Shown: one piece after another, positions 37,898-49,267 of the stretch | Position numbering within the stretch: the first letter of the stretch is position 1 | Layout of the letters: the number at the start of each line of letters is the position of its first letter | Assembly (NCBI GenBank): GCA_008973525.1 | Contig: WACJ01000118.1 | Location: 62,001 to 126,000 of the forward strand | DNA length: 64,000 bases | Reading direction: 5' to 3' | From: Stenopsyche tienmushanensis | Taxonomy: Eukaryota; Arthropoda; Insecta; Trichoptera; Stenopsychidae | Position numbers and translations under genes: made by a program | The notes under the pieces: model-generated | The model's database searches: none | What the model was told of the DNA's origin: nothing | What the model saw: the letters and a program-made list of their open reading frames with translations, nothing else

Positions 37898-39784
37898 CTA
37901 TATTTAATTAATAAACGTTTTGCAGCATTATCCTATAATACTAGCATATTGTTGCCGATTTGGTTTTAGATCACCTTTTGCAAATCGTGATGGAGCGGGC
38001 GCCAATGCTGCGCGACATGTAATATGCTAAATAATTGATATATCTGATTAAGTTATTGATATACAAGACTGATGGCAGTTTAAACATAATATTTATACTT
38101 CCATTTATATCATAAATAGTGAAATAAATGGCATGCAATGGACGATTTGGGCGCGTCCAATGATCCGCTCATTCCAGCTATAGACGGATCGAGTTTTTTG
38201 ATGTGAAGATCGTTCGACAAGGAGATAAAGACGGGCATTTATTTGTGCAATTCGATTATTAAATCTAATACTCTTAAAACCGGTTATTTTGCATCGGTAT
38301 TGCAGTTTGCAGCCATCTTCGACGTGCAAGGATCCGAACGTGATCCAACTATAATAGCGCCGTTTCGTCTATCATCACTTGCGTCATTAGAAAGGATGGA
38401 AGACATGAAGCCGTACATATTCAAATTTCTTAAATAATCACCGGTTTTATTAACATTCTTATCATGCTCATGCCTCGTTTTACGCAACCCATTCACGATT
38501 TACGAGTTTTCCCGTTATCAACGATAATTTTGCTACACGTTTCGCCCGACACGGGCATAATCCGCACATTATCGACTATTTTCTGGGGCACGAACTGAAC
38601 AATAGCGTCGTTAAATTGGCTTTAATGTTGTATTAATCTGGGTGTTAAAATTTAAAAAAAAGCGGGGCGTATGTCTTATTTTTGAGCAATCGTTGGAGGT
38701 CGAAAGGCACGTGATCGATGCAAGATTTTTAGCATAAGATCTGCAACGGAGTGCATATCGCGATTCGTGTTAGTAATGCAGCTCATATCGAGAACCGTGA
38801 CTACAAATGCACTGCAGCATAATCGATATGTTTATTTTCAAAAGCATTCCTTCATTGAATATTTTGCATTATTAACATTCGCTGCAAACTGCTGCATGTT
38901 CATCACGATGCTCATCGAGTCAATCGTTGGATCCGGCTTCTAGTGCCACAAATTCTTAGAAGAATAAGCATGGACTTCCCATAAAAGTTGTTCAATTTCA
39001 AACAATTTGTATTCAAAATAAATTGAATCAAGAATCCGTGGGTTATAAATTGTATTTATTCATAAAAAATAAATATCCCGGATGATAGATAAACCGGGCG
39101 ATAAAGTGCATTTCGGCTATAGATCATTATGCAGCCGTTAAATATGCAAAATTATGCATTTATTTAGACAAAAAGCATTCTGGGGGTCTTTGAAAGGCCA
39201 CGTCGAAAGACAGCCACACCTTAAGGAAGATTACTGATCAATATTCAATAAAATCCTCATGTACTAAACCAAAAAACAAAACGAAACTGCTTGTTCTTAC
39301 ACATTTGTCTTGATCTTTGGGCCTCAAGCCCTTGGCAAAAACCAAGTACATACTGAATATCGAAAATCAGTTCTTGTGGACTTCGCAGGGTAATGCGATT
39401 TGCTGCCACAAATTCAAAATCGATTATCGATCACAATTGCATCGATGCAATAAAAAAAAGTACGCTCGAAACGAGCCAAAAATTAACGATGTTTAATCCC
39501 AACTGACACGTTTAATGTACTTTAAGTCTGCTAAAAATGGATACGAAACATATAAATGCACACATCCGCCATTAAGTCATAATTAGATTATCATAGATAT
39601 GTTTCATTTAAGTTGTTTAAAAAATAAGCTCCGATTATGATTGTGGAAATGTAATAATATTATTATACTGAAAATGAATCGCGGAATAGACCGATTGATA
39701 TCAAGCTTCTTAAATGAAGACTCACCCTTAAACGATAAAAGTTTGATTTCTTTCGGGTTCAATTAAAAAAATTGCATCGTTTGT
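37898..39784. other. No gene recognised
   Basis: Overlapping opposite-strand frames at 38105-38496 are non-coding by eye. The sequence is unique within the window; some GC-richer islets occur at 38130-38420 and 38880-38950. Confidence 0.3.
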
Positions 39785-40045
39785 GCATTAAGCTATGTTT
39801 GTATCATATATAATAAAATAGTTTCGCGTTTGCTCCCAATGGAACAAAAACAGCGTCGTGATGCGCGGGGGAGAAATGAGCTAAATTTATAACTAAAAGA
39901 CTCACGTGCCTCAAAAAGACGGAGTGACCACAAAATTTGTGTATCCAGCCGGTCCGCTTTTCGGATCGCTGACATCTGACGCCATATCTGAGCATGTCTA
40001 CAGAACGATTACGAACTCTCATTACAAAACGAATTTGTCCGAAGA
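39785..40045 (+). repeat. Three-copy GC-rich dispersed repeat, copy 2
   Basis: 39895-40045 matches 21825-21975: AAAAAGACGGAGTGACCACA, then GTGTATCCAGCCGGTCCGC, then ACAGAACGATTACGAACTCT. Immediately left (39785-39830) lies a fragment of the GTGAAAC-ended family (TGTTTGTATCATATATAATA), so the two repeats abut. Confidence 0.6.
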
Positions 40046-42208
40046 AGACTGATCGGGTGGGTCGTTTAAATTTTACAATCGGTCGAAAATATTGTTGTCT
40101 TTATTTTATTGCTGGCCTATGTCCTGCTGGGTCGACCCAATGTTAAAGCGATAACGAAGACTTGACAACTTATATTATAAAAACGGCCAGAGTCCATCGG
40201 TGCTAATTCATGTAAAATAGAATGGTTAAGTAGAATAAAAACCGCGTGCAACTCTTAACTGGATCGGTATTCTGCTTTTGCGCCCCAAGCCTTAAATTGC
40301 GCCCGTGGCAGGCGCCTGCTTTGCCACCCCTTGGTTATGGCCCTAATTTTATTGTCCATCATTTATTAATACAAAAAGATTATATGGCGATCGATTTAAA
40401 GCATTTTTTTTATATTGTTGAATTAGCGAAGAAGCATATTTGTGTGTTATAAACAGTTGAAGTTGATATTTTTGTAGATATATACGTTTGTTTGCTGTCT
40501 TGTGTTGTTTTTTTATTAGCCACGAGGCAGTTGTAGTTTCTTTCGAATGGATTTTGAGCAGGTATGAAAAAAACTATGACACTCGTTACATCGCCAATGT
40601 AGTAACTACGTCATATAGTAGCGTAAAATATGAATGTTTGCAATGTAGAAATTGGCATTAGATATATTGAATGAGGTTGATGAGCTGATGAGGTGACTTC
40701 ATAGTCTGCAGCTCATCGACTAGTTCGCCTTGACGATGGATGCCGAAACGAAAACGAAAGCAGAACAACGATTATAATGCACATTATTGAGTTCATCGAA
40801 AAATGCATAACAATAACGACATACCCGCACATTGGCCAATTGGCTGTAAATAATTAGTCACTCGGGAATGTGAGAAACGCATTTTTGCATATTTTCAATA
40901 TGCATGATTCCGTGCATTCGGTGGCTGAAAATGCATTTTTTTTCGCAAGAGTCGCCATTTTATAGAATAAATAAGCGCATGCGCGCACTCGCTGAAAAAA
41001 AATACATAAACCGCGGCGTTTATGCAGAGATTGTTATACGCGGAACACTGTTGTTTACTGCTGGTTTAAAATGCAGACAATAATGAGAATTTTATTGTGC
41101 TTAATCATCATCGAACACAGCGGCCATTTTAGGAATTCTCTCTGAAAAAAATCATGAAAACCACGGCCGTTACTCAACATCACAAACACAGAGAGCGCTA
41201 CACTGTCGACATTACATAATATCATGAAAACACTTTCAGAAGCGATTATATTGATTATAGATTGTTTAATCCTCACTGATATGAGGAAGAATGATCTAAA
41301 TTACAATTACCAATAGCGCTTGTATAAACGCATGATAATTGTTGATGCTTAATTTTATCTGCAATGTTTCGATTGTGAAGATTGCAGCACGCGTGCAAAA
41401 TAATAAATGCATTCTTACATTGTAAATTTCACACACGAGCATTCAATAGCGATTTGAATATCCACTAAAGATGGATGGAATTATTTGACCATTTTTAGAT
41501 GAATCAAATATCTGCACTGTGGATGAAATAAGGTTCGATTAGATTAGATAAGCATCTGAATATTAACACGTGGTCGGGTGATACAATGCCGAATATCACG
41601 AAGCAGGGGTTAAAAATTTATAAGTCTTCTTCTGGCGTAGGCGATCACCATGTTTGACTTATATAGGGGTACATTATTTTTTTAGGGCGGTTTCCCCATT
41701 GTATTTTATGGCTATATTAAGATGTTTTTGGGGTGAAATTGTGATTTATTTTTTTTAAATTGACATATTATTTATCATTCATGAGTGATCCTGTCCGAGT
41801 TTATCAATCGTTTTGCTTCTTCGAAAGCAAAATATCATGTTAAACGTAGATCGAGACGATCTATCGAAAGTATTGATAGTGTTTATATTGACAAAAACAT
41901 GAATTCAAACATCTACCCTGTTACATCTCCCGGACTGTAGTGTGTTATAAACACAGTCCATTTTTATTGAGTAGCCAAACGTCGATGCATATATTAAGGG
42001 ACCCAAAAGTATTTGGAAATTTTAAGACCTTATGTTTGAGCTCAGTTAGTGTCCAAACACATTAAAGGAAACCTCTTTGTACGTTTATTTTTTTGTAGAA
42101 CTATTATAAGCACAAGGGATGAACCGAAAACGGGAAGATGATCCACGACAAACAATCTAAAAGCTATTGCAAAGACTGGGATTCTCACGAAACACTGTGC
42201 AAACACAT
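40046..42208. other. No gene recognised
   Basis: Short frames only. 40730-41240 is GC-richer, with CGCATGCGCGC at about 40976, possibly the same CpG-containing repeat edge seen in the GTGAAAC family. No RNA gene or exon seen. Confidence 0.3.
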
Positions 42209-42652
42209 TTAACCCTTTTAAGAGGTAAAACACAGAGTTGTGTCCGAATTCCAGTGATTCATAAAGAGCATTATTATACATTGAGCTCGAAGACAGACAG
42301 AGACTATCTTGTATCAGTATATTGTAGATCGGAGATTGTGAATGGGAGACAAAGACGGAGAGAGTATGTTGCGTACATCGTACGATTGTATAGACCGTTA
42401 ACCTAAATTCATCGATTAATTATGACCTGTGAATTATATAATAAATCGATTTCAATTGTATTGTTTATGTTGACGCATATAAATTACCGAATATTGTGTG
42501 CTATCGACAGTGTTTATTTATTTATGTACAATCTTCATACACGTTGCGACGGTCCTGATAGATAAGTGGATTTGTACGAATGATAAGTGACGGACATACA
42601 AATATAGCATCTAAGTTTATCATAATTTAAAATATTCTACTCAAAGTATTAA
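42209..42652 (+). mobile_element. TTAA/CCCTTT MITE, nearly complete
   Basis: Starts TTAACCCTTTTAAGAGGTA and ends CTCAAAGTATTAA, with TTAA at both edges. The interior contains TTGAGCTCGAAGACAGACAG, then CATCGTACGATTGTATAGAC, then ACCGAATATTGTGTGCTATC, colinear with 58971-59366. The 79-codon frames across it are artefacts. Confidence 0.82.
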
Positions 42653-42834
42653 AACTCATCGGCAAAACGAATAGGATGGGTGCTATGGGGTAGGATGGGT
42701 ACCGCACGCCTTGATCAAACACAATAAAAAACGAGCGACGATACAAAAATAGTTCTTTTTTGAATAACTGGTGATGAGAATTCGTATTTATTCAACAAAA
42801 ATAAGACGATAATGCGTGCCCTTATGTTGAGTAC

Positions 42835-43390
42835 ACTTCTGTTTTTATGCGATTTTAAAGTTATGCGGTTTTGAAATATAATGCAAACCATCTCCATTTT
42901 TTATAGAGGGCAAAGCTTTTTTTATGCGAATGCGCATTAAAAAAATCGAAAATCAACACTAATGCAAATTCAAGTCATCTATATTTAGAACATCCAAATG
43001 TAAAAATAGTGTTTCTTTCACCCAACACGACATGCTTATTCAGCCACTAAATCAGGGGATCATTTCCACTTTTTAAAGTATTACATTAAATAACACTTAT
43101 CAAGTAAAGATAACTCCACACACTTTAAATTGTTGTTGGAAAGCAGTTTGTCCCGAATGTGTTACAGAAATAATAAAAAATTCGACATTGTCAGCTGAAA
43201 TTATTATCAAGGAACTGCGTAAATAAATTATTGGTTAAATCGTCGCAAATTTTTTTTAATGCGATTTTTGGTACATTCTATCACATTGATTTGAAGTTAT
43301 GCGGTTTTCAAAAATAATGGAACCAATCCCTCAGTTTTCTATGTAGTTCAAGTCTTTTTTTATGCGAATTTTTTCATGCGTTAAATTCAT
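42835..43390 (+). repeat. GCGATTT/TATGCGG repeat family, third copy
   Basis: Contains TTTATGCGATTTTAAAGTTA, then TGCGGTTTTGAAAT, then TTTATGCGAATGCGCATTAA. A second unit reads TTTTAATGCGATTTTTGGTA ... TTGAAGTTATGCGGTTTTCA ... TTTTTATGCGAATTTTTTCA. Two head-to-tail units about 420 bp apart. No coding sequence. Confidence 0.55.
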
Positions 43391-44981
43391 ATAAACATAT
43401 ATACAATGGCGCCATTTAAATTTAATTTGAATAAATTCATGAATTATAAACATTTTTTTTAAATGGGGATTTCGCCTGATTATATGCAATCTATGCAACA
43501 CCGTGTGTTTGAGCGCCAAAAACAGCCCCTATTGTGCGATTTTGATTATTTTCGCGCCGACGATTTGAGAAGCGCCGCTTCATATGAATCAACCTTGTCG
43601 ATATAAAACGAGGCAATAAGAAAATCAATCAAATCTTATCACTATCGACGTTTACTACCTTACAATAATAATAGAAACTAAATATATTATAAATCGACAC
43701 AGTCCGATTTGTTGACACACATTCGATCAATCTTCAATGTCACAAAAAACACAAATATCGGAATGACCCCAGCGTGGACAGATAAATCTGTCGTTATGCG
43801 AGATTTTAGCACAATTAATAAAGTGCGCCCAAATCGAAGGTAATTCGCTGTGGATTTAATTTATTCAGGGCGCGTTCGTAGCATATTTTTCATATCGCAC
43901 ATTTTCCACGATGATAATCGCAATCAAATATTGGTCAAATGCGCGCGTGATTCGATGAGAATGTCTGATTATAGCAGAACAGGCCCGTCTGCTATCGTTC
44001 ACGAATCTCTCCAAAGGTGTAATATCGATTTGGTATCGAAACGAATTTGTTAAGTATTGCATGCAAAAAATAATAAATCGAAGGCGTTAATGCGTCGAGC
44101 GTCAGTGTGACATTTAACACTTTAGGGTAGGCGATATTTTTTCGCGGATTTAAATGCATCGATGATTTTTGTGCGCGAGATCGAAGAAAATGTATTGATT
44201 TGCGTCCAAATTGAAAGCCATAAAATATATATATATATATACTCGATTAAATGCGATGATATGCTTGTCGATCGATTAGGAATAAATGCGAGTCGCTGTT
44301 TCATCTTTGTACTGGGAAAAACCAAAACAAACAAGATAAAGTTCAAATAAATAGCAGATAATTTGGAGTTTGAGGAATTTTCGCATATTAATTGTTATCG
44401 CATATCTCGAGCACTTTCCTGTTTATATTCTGCTCGAATTTATTGTATGGAATCTCATACAATTGTATCGTTAGTATGCCATATGTTAGGAATTCGAAAG
44501 AGGAGCGATCCTATTTTTTGAGGGGCATTGATTATGGGATTGATTGCTGTTTGTGCTATAAAAATCACCGATCGATTTTTATGTTTTTTGTGAAAACTTC
44601 GCTCGGATAAATTGATTTGTTTTGGATGCCATGGCGGTTTTGTAAATGCAGATGGGCATAAACACGTGCCTGCGGTGCATAGAGTGTTAATGTTGAATTT
44701 ATGAATGAAAACAATCGTATAATATGATTTTATGTATTAGATCTGTATTTATTATATTCGATTTATAATTTGATTAAATTTGCAATAAAATTAATTTAAT
44801 ATTAAATATGGAAAAACATGTTTTTGCAACAAAAAAAACTTTTTTTAAAATATCAATTTATTAATTAATTTTTATATAATTAAATTATGATATAAACGTG
44901 TATAGGTTTAATTTATTTAGTTTATTTAATTTATTTAGGCATTTTTGAATGGAAGGTTGTTGATATTGAATGATAACTTAC
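43391..44981. other. Non-coding stretch just inside the CrebA-like intron
   Basis: No exon was identified. 43540-44110 is GC-richer and unique in the window, with overlapping frames on both strands. Its position within about 1.5 kb of a first-exon donor makes it a candidate intronic regulatory block, by inference only. 44700-44935 is very AT-rich. Confidence 0.35.
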
Positions 44982-45047
44982 CGGATCAAGATCGGAGTCC
45001 CATAATTCCCTGAGGTCGCTCGATCCTATATCGTAGTAGGTCTCCAT
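44982..45047 (-). CDS. CrebA: First coding exon of a CrebA/CREB3L-like bZIP factor
   Basis: The minus strand reads ATG at 45047 and 22 codons, METYYDIGSSDL then RELWDSDLDP, followed at once by a consensus donor GTAAGT (44981-44976) in phase 0. The block (R/K)(E/D)(L/I)WDSDLDP at the extreme N-terminus matches what I recall of the start of insect CrebA, an endoplasmic-reticulum-anchored bZIP activator of secretory-pathway genes orthologous to CREB3L1/2. There is no in-frame ATG upstream within the open frame (first codon TTG at 45302), so this ATG is the natural start. The bZIP, transmembrane and luminal exons were not found at lower coordinates. They must lie beyond the left edge or have been missed, which implies a first intron of at least 44.9 kb. 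The assignment rests on 22 residues and could be wrong. Confidence 0.68.
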
Positions 45048-45440
45048 CGCTTCCGCCGTTTTGGATGGAGGAAAATGAATTCGAAAATTCACAGATCGAA
45101 GCACAGTAATTATTTTCCTCGGGGGGCGATGCACAATTGGTCGAGTATTTTGGCACAAATGCACACTAACACAAATCACAGATGCACATAGTCGGTCGCG
45201 CGTGGGTCCGGTGGCGCTGCGGTCTGTGTGCGTTTTTGAATTTGGCGGGCACGCGCTCGCTCGCGGAAGTGGGCGGATGCGGGCGGAAGTAGGCCGAGGC
45301 AACCACCGACACCTGTTGCAGGCGGGCGCGCTCCGCGTAGTGAGCCCCGCCCGCGACTGTCACTGCGCCTCCCTCCCCCGCGCCCCGCACCACCCGCGCG
45401 CCGACACATGCCCCCACCTTTCCATCCTTTCTAAGCCAAA
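45048..45440 (-). promoter_or_regulatory. GC/CpG-rich promoter and 5' leader of the CrebA-like gene
   Basis: This is the strongest GC island in the window. It is rich in CG dinucleotides (for example GGTCGCGCGTGGGTCC, CGCGCTCGCTCGCGGAAG and CCCCGCCCGCGACTGTC in plus-strand text), with CCCGCCC and CCGCCC GC-box-like words. It directly precedes the start codon of a minus-strand first exon. Long frames cross it on both strands, as expected of GC-rich DNA with few stops; none is coding. No TATA box is placed with confidence. Confidence 0.6.
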
Positions 45441-46027
45441 CTCATCTATCCCCAAGCATTCATAACTTTCAAACTTCGCGCGCATACCCACTCACACTAT
45501 TCAAACGCCACACCGAGGGCTGCCAATTTCTACTTTAGCGTATCCATTATTTTTATTTGATCAATTAAATATTTTAATACATTTGGCATTATATGATTAA
45601 ATGAAAACATCTTGCAAATCCGTTTTATAAGTTCGATATACGAACTTTTGGTGTTCGTTCCAAATTGTTATTTTTTTTCAATGAGCAATAAAGAAACATA
45701 CATATTGATACATGTTGTATGTTTTTTAATAATTCTTATGTAAAAAAAAAAAAACATTTCTTGGTCTAATATTTTGAACTCAAATCTTTTTTTGTGCGAT
45801 TTAGAAGTTATGCGTTTTTTTTTAATTTCATAAAGAATACGTATCGAGATATTTTGGATAAAATAGGAAATAAATCATTAACACTAAGCGAAATTGGAAA
45901 AAAATAATAATTTGGAACTGTGTAAATCAAATTGCATCTGCTATCGCTGAATTACGATCACTCCCTTTATTCTGATTTAGATTTTTGAAAAAATCGATTT
46001 TGTATTTTTTGCATTTCATATATATAG

Positions 46028-46325
46028 TGTACATATATGTTTTTCATATTGTAATATTAACCTATCCCTACCGGTGATGTATTTACTACACCTCGATTCT
46101 AATAATGGGAATATCGATACGAAATATAATAGATACGGGGCTCAGATTTTTTGTATTCCTCGGTAATATAATTACAAATCACATCAACGTATTATAGTGC
46201 ATAAGTATTCATCTGCAGCGACGGAAATATATAATTTGTCGGGAAATCGGGAATTTTGCGAGTTTTAGTCCGTGTCTCAGCAAAAAGGAATTTTATCAGT
46301 CACATTGATGGTGTTATACGAAAAT
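46028..46325 (+). repeat. Dispersed hAT-associated repeat, copy 3
   Basis: Matches copies 1 and 2 (CCCTACCGGTGATGTATTTA, then GAATATCGATACGAAATATA, then TCAGTCACATTGATGGTGTT). Unlike those, it runs straight into a hAT transposase C-terminus at 46324, tying the repeat to a hAT element. Confidence 0.65.
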
Positions 46326-46452
46326 GGGGGCATTTAAATATCTGATGACGATACCTCTAACGAGTGTGGAGGTTGAGCATGCATTTTCAGCAGCAAGTTG
46401 CCTGGCTTCCAAAATCAGATCCAGACTAAATGACGAAACACTCGATATTTAA
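46324..46452 (+). pseudogene. hAT transposase C-terminal fragment
   Basis: Forty-two codons, MGAFKYLMTIPLTSVEVEHA then FSAASCLASKIRSRLNDETL and DI, ending TAA at 46450-46452. The pattern P.TS...EHAFS......KIRSRL is the hAT C-terminal dimerisation domain, complete to its natural stop. The rest of the transposase (DDE core, BED finger) is absent. About 200 bp downstream, CCCGGGATCCCGGGA repeats and CTCTAGTCCTAC probably mark the element's 3' terminus near 46752. Confidence 0.8.
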
Positions 46453-46654
46453 TGTTATTTCGGGGATATTTTCAAAATAATATTTGAATTTTTTAGTGCT
46501 TTATTTATCTATTTTTGAATTGTATTTTTATTTTTTCTTAAATAAATAAAATTCTTTCGCCTTTAAATTATTTTTTATATTAAACAAATTGACTTATTAG
46601 TAATTTTTGATCAAATTAAATGAATCAATATAAAATCTTAAGCTATTGAAAATA

Positions 46655-46752
46655 CCGATCCCGGGATCCCGGGACTGATCCCGGGATAGTCTAATACAAT
46701 CCCAAAATCCCGGGATTGAAATTTTGGCTCGGGATTGGATTCTCTAGTCCTA
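46655..46752 (+). mobile_element. Probable hAT 3' terminal region with CCGGGAT palindromes
   Basis: Four or more copies of GATCCCGGGA/CCCGGGATT, direct and inverted, cluster here and are followed by TTGGATTCTCTAGTCCTACC. Subterminal palindromes of this kind are typical binding sites in hAT elements. Position downstream of the transposase C-terminus supports the call; no target duplication was established. Confidence 0.5.
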
Positions 46753-47069
46753 CCGTAATGAAATCTTTTAACGCGTTTTTCTCGAAACTACCTTTTTCAA
46801 CGTGGTTGACATCATATCTCAAGTTTTAATTATTTAATTTACTCCAAATATTTTTTATACTACCCTCTATTATTCCCATAAGATTTATGTCATTAAAAAA
46901 ATATTTAAAAAAAATTAAAGCTATGCCAAAAATGACGACTGATTTTTTTTTAAACAATCGCCATTTTGTGATTTATGTTTTTTGAGTTATAGTTACATCT
47001 TTACTAATTATGAATTACATTGTTGGAAAGAGAAAAATTACACAGAACAATGATGACATTGACATAGAG

Positions 47070-47349
47070 CAGCGGCTCTTAAACTGGGGGTCCGCGAAGA
47101 CCTTACCGGGGGTCCGTGAAGATATAAAAAAAAAAAAATTTTTTACTTGAACATGATATTTTTGTGAAATTATTTACTGAAAATATTATAAGAAGATCTA
47201 TTTTGACCAAAAAATATTGTTTTTTTTTGAAAAATTAAATCACAAGGTTTGGGATGGAGTCCGCCAAAAAAATTTGCTCAAGAGGGGGTCCGCGAAAGAA
47301 ATTTTGCTCAAGAAGAGGTCCGTAGAGTACATGAGTTTAAGAAGCGCTG
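47070..47349. mobile_element. hAT MITE with perfect 8-bp target duplication
   Basis: Begins CAGCGGCTCTTAAACTGGGG and ends ATGAGTTTAAGAAGCGCTG, an inverted pair with a few mismatches. Flanked on both sides by ACATAGAG (47062-47069 and 47350-47357). Inside are inverted and repeated GGGTCCGCGAA words. The uninterrupted relative at about 20055 (GACATTGACACTGGATACAC) shows the pre-insertion arrangement. Confidence 0.92.
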
Positions 47350-47704
47350 ACATAGAGTATACTATTTCTTTTTGATGCGATTTTGAGTCATCGAAAATCG
47401 CAACGAAAATTATCATACAGCGATGATAGTTTGTAATTAAAATAATTAGTATTTCTCTAGTGGATGTCTAGCATTCGAGATGCCAGATGTCAAACATCCT
47501 TAAAGTTTTAACAATGATGTAAGACGTCCTTTAAATGTTACCAAAAATATTATTTTTGAATTACCTTATTGTTTTTTTTTAGGCGATTTTGGATATATTT
47601 TATATAGCTGTTTCAAAGTTATGCGGTTTTTAAAATCCACGGAACGCATCTTCACTTTTTCTATGCAAGTCATTGCTTTTTTGTGCGATTTTCCGCGAAA
47701 CGCA

Positions 47705-47799
47705 TCTACCGTACAAATAAGGTTTAAATGTAAATAAATGGTTTTTATTTTATTTTCGCGGACCCCAGGGATCTGTAAATCGTAGTTTAAGAGCCGCTG
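47705..47799 (-). mobile_element. Fragment of the same hAT MITE family
   Basis: Reading the minus strand from 47799: CAGCGGCTCTTAAACTACG, then CCCTGGGGTCCGCGAAAATA. The terminus is intact but the opposite end is not recognisable. Confidence 0.65.
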
Positions 47800-48500
47800 G
47801 TGTAGTACACGTTTTTTTAGTACATCCAAATTTATCATCAGAATTAGATTCTAATATTAGGGCGGATTTTGATGATCCTAAAACAGAGTTATAGTATTTT
47901 TGCTGTTTTTATTGGTTGTTTGCACTACATATGAAACATCGTCTTTACTTCCATCAGCTAATCATTCCAATTCAAGTTTAGTTCACGCATACAATCAATG
48001 TCGTTGCTGCTTTCAAACTCATTTATTTGAGGAAAATATAGTAGAGGCCAATCTAGTCAATAACCTTATTTTTCTTGTTGTTTCTAGAATGCATACTGAA
48101 TATTGTCAAGGGTCGTAAAATCATTCGTATTTAAACAAGACGATTGAAAAAATTAATATCTGATTTGATCGTTTGAGTGCAAAGCAGAGTTATATCTCTG
48201 CGAAAAAATTCCGTCAAAAGAGCGGTGTTGCGATACATAGATGTCGAACTATCGTCAGAAATAATGTACTTAAAACTATATTATATATTATAATTCATCG
48301 ATCGCGTAAAATCTAAACCGAGTTGTTGAAATACCGTGCTATTCAAGGACCTAGCATATTTAAATCCTAAATATAGTTTTCGTAACATTAAATCATCTAC
48401 AATAAGTTATTCAATTTTAAACAATAACAAGGAGTTTCTATCAACTCCTTGTTCGATCATTAAAAATAGTTGTCATCGTAGTGCGATTTATATTATCTAT
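47800..48500. other. No gene; contains an inverted copy of the 12.1-12.3 kb segment
   Basis: 47885-48075 read on the minus strand matches 12100-12290 (ATGAGTTTGAAAGCAGCAAC; GGTTATTGACTAGATTGGC). The 72-codon plus frame at 47900 lies antisense to this repeat and is not considered real. Confidence 0.45.
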
Positions 48501-48653
48501 CAGCGCTTCTTAAACTTACGTAGTACGCGGACCCCCTTTTAAAACTTCTTTCGCGGACCCCCACTTGAGCAAACATTTTTCGCGGACCTCCTCGTGACTT
48601 TTTTTTGCGGACCCCCAGTATTGTCTTTGCGGACCCCAGTTTAAAAACCGCTG
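48501..48653. mobile_element. Short hAT MITE of the CAGCGG family
   Basis: Starts CAGCGCTTCTTAAACTTACG and ends CCCAGTTTAAAAACCGCTG, with four internal GCGGACCCCC-like repeats. Flanks ATTATCTAT and ATCTATATC share ATCTAT, an imperfect target duplication. Length 153 bp. Confidence 0.78.
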
Positions 48654-49267
48654 ATCTATATCATACATATCGATAGAGGTGGATAATGAGGATGGTTTTT
48701 AAATACTTGAGCATTTCTCCTTGGAATGCAGTAGAAAACTACGTAAGACAACCGTATTAATCTTATTGGAAAGATCTTTCTGGAGTACATGCAGTGGTTT
48801 TTGGTGCAATTTAAGCTCGAGAGCCCCTGGATTCATTTGATATTTCAGTTAGGGTCAAATTCTGCCATAAAGCCTTTGCAGATCATCATCAAATTTTGAG
48901 TATATCGTTTATGGTCTTAGTGGCCTACTTGCATTAATTCTAAGAAGCAACACATTATGTTTGAGTTGTTCTTTATTGTTCTGAAAACAACGCTGAGAAA
49001 ATTAAGAAAATGAATCGAGAAATAGCATAACATATCGAAAAAGTCGAAAGATGGACGTCGCTTGTATATCTTAATCATATGACATTGTCGAGGAATTTTA
49101 TTCCTGCTGGGCTGATCCAAATTGAGTTCAGCTCAACAGCCCAGGAAGAAGAATAATAAAATAAGTTGATGCATGATATATATAATTCGATATAAAATGT
49201 GTAAATTATAATGTTATGAATATACTTAAATACGTTCTTAATGAATAATTATATTTTATTCGAGCTA
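48654..49267. other. Region downstream of TBCK, no gene recognised
   Basis: AT-rich; probably contains the TBCK 3' untranslated region immediately below 49268. The minus-strand frame 48917-49120 has no domain. No further host exon seen. Confidence 0.4.

Larger units (their letters stand above)
45770..47700 (+). repeat. GCGATTT/TATGCGG repeat, interrupted copy
   Basis: The same block order as 19790-20400: TTTTGTGCGATTTAGAAGTT at 45787, AAATAGGAAATAAATCATTA, then (after an insertion) GACGACTGATTTTTTTTTA and AATCGCCATTTTGTGATT, then AACAATGATGACATTGACA, then GCAACGAAAATTATCATACA, and GCGATTTTGGATATATTTTA at 47580. It is split by hAT-derived material at about 46028-46750 and by a 280-bp hAT MITE at 47070-47349, so it predates both insertions. 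Confidence 0.65.

Noticed and set aside
45166..45465. Long open frames on both strands across the GC-rich island
   Set aside because: GC-rich DNA is stop-poor; the frames overlap each other, are low-complexity and lack any domain. The region is better read as promoter and leader.
47900..48118. 72-codon plus frame with hydrophobic start
   Set aside because: It is antisense to a segment repeated at 12.1 kb and has no supporting exon or domain.
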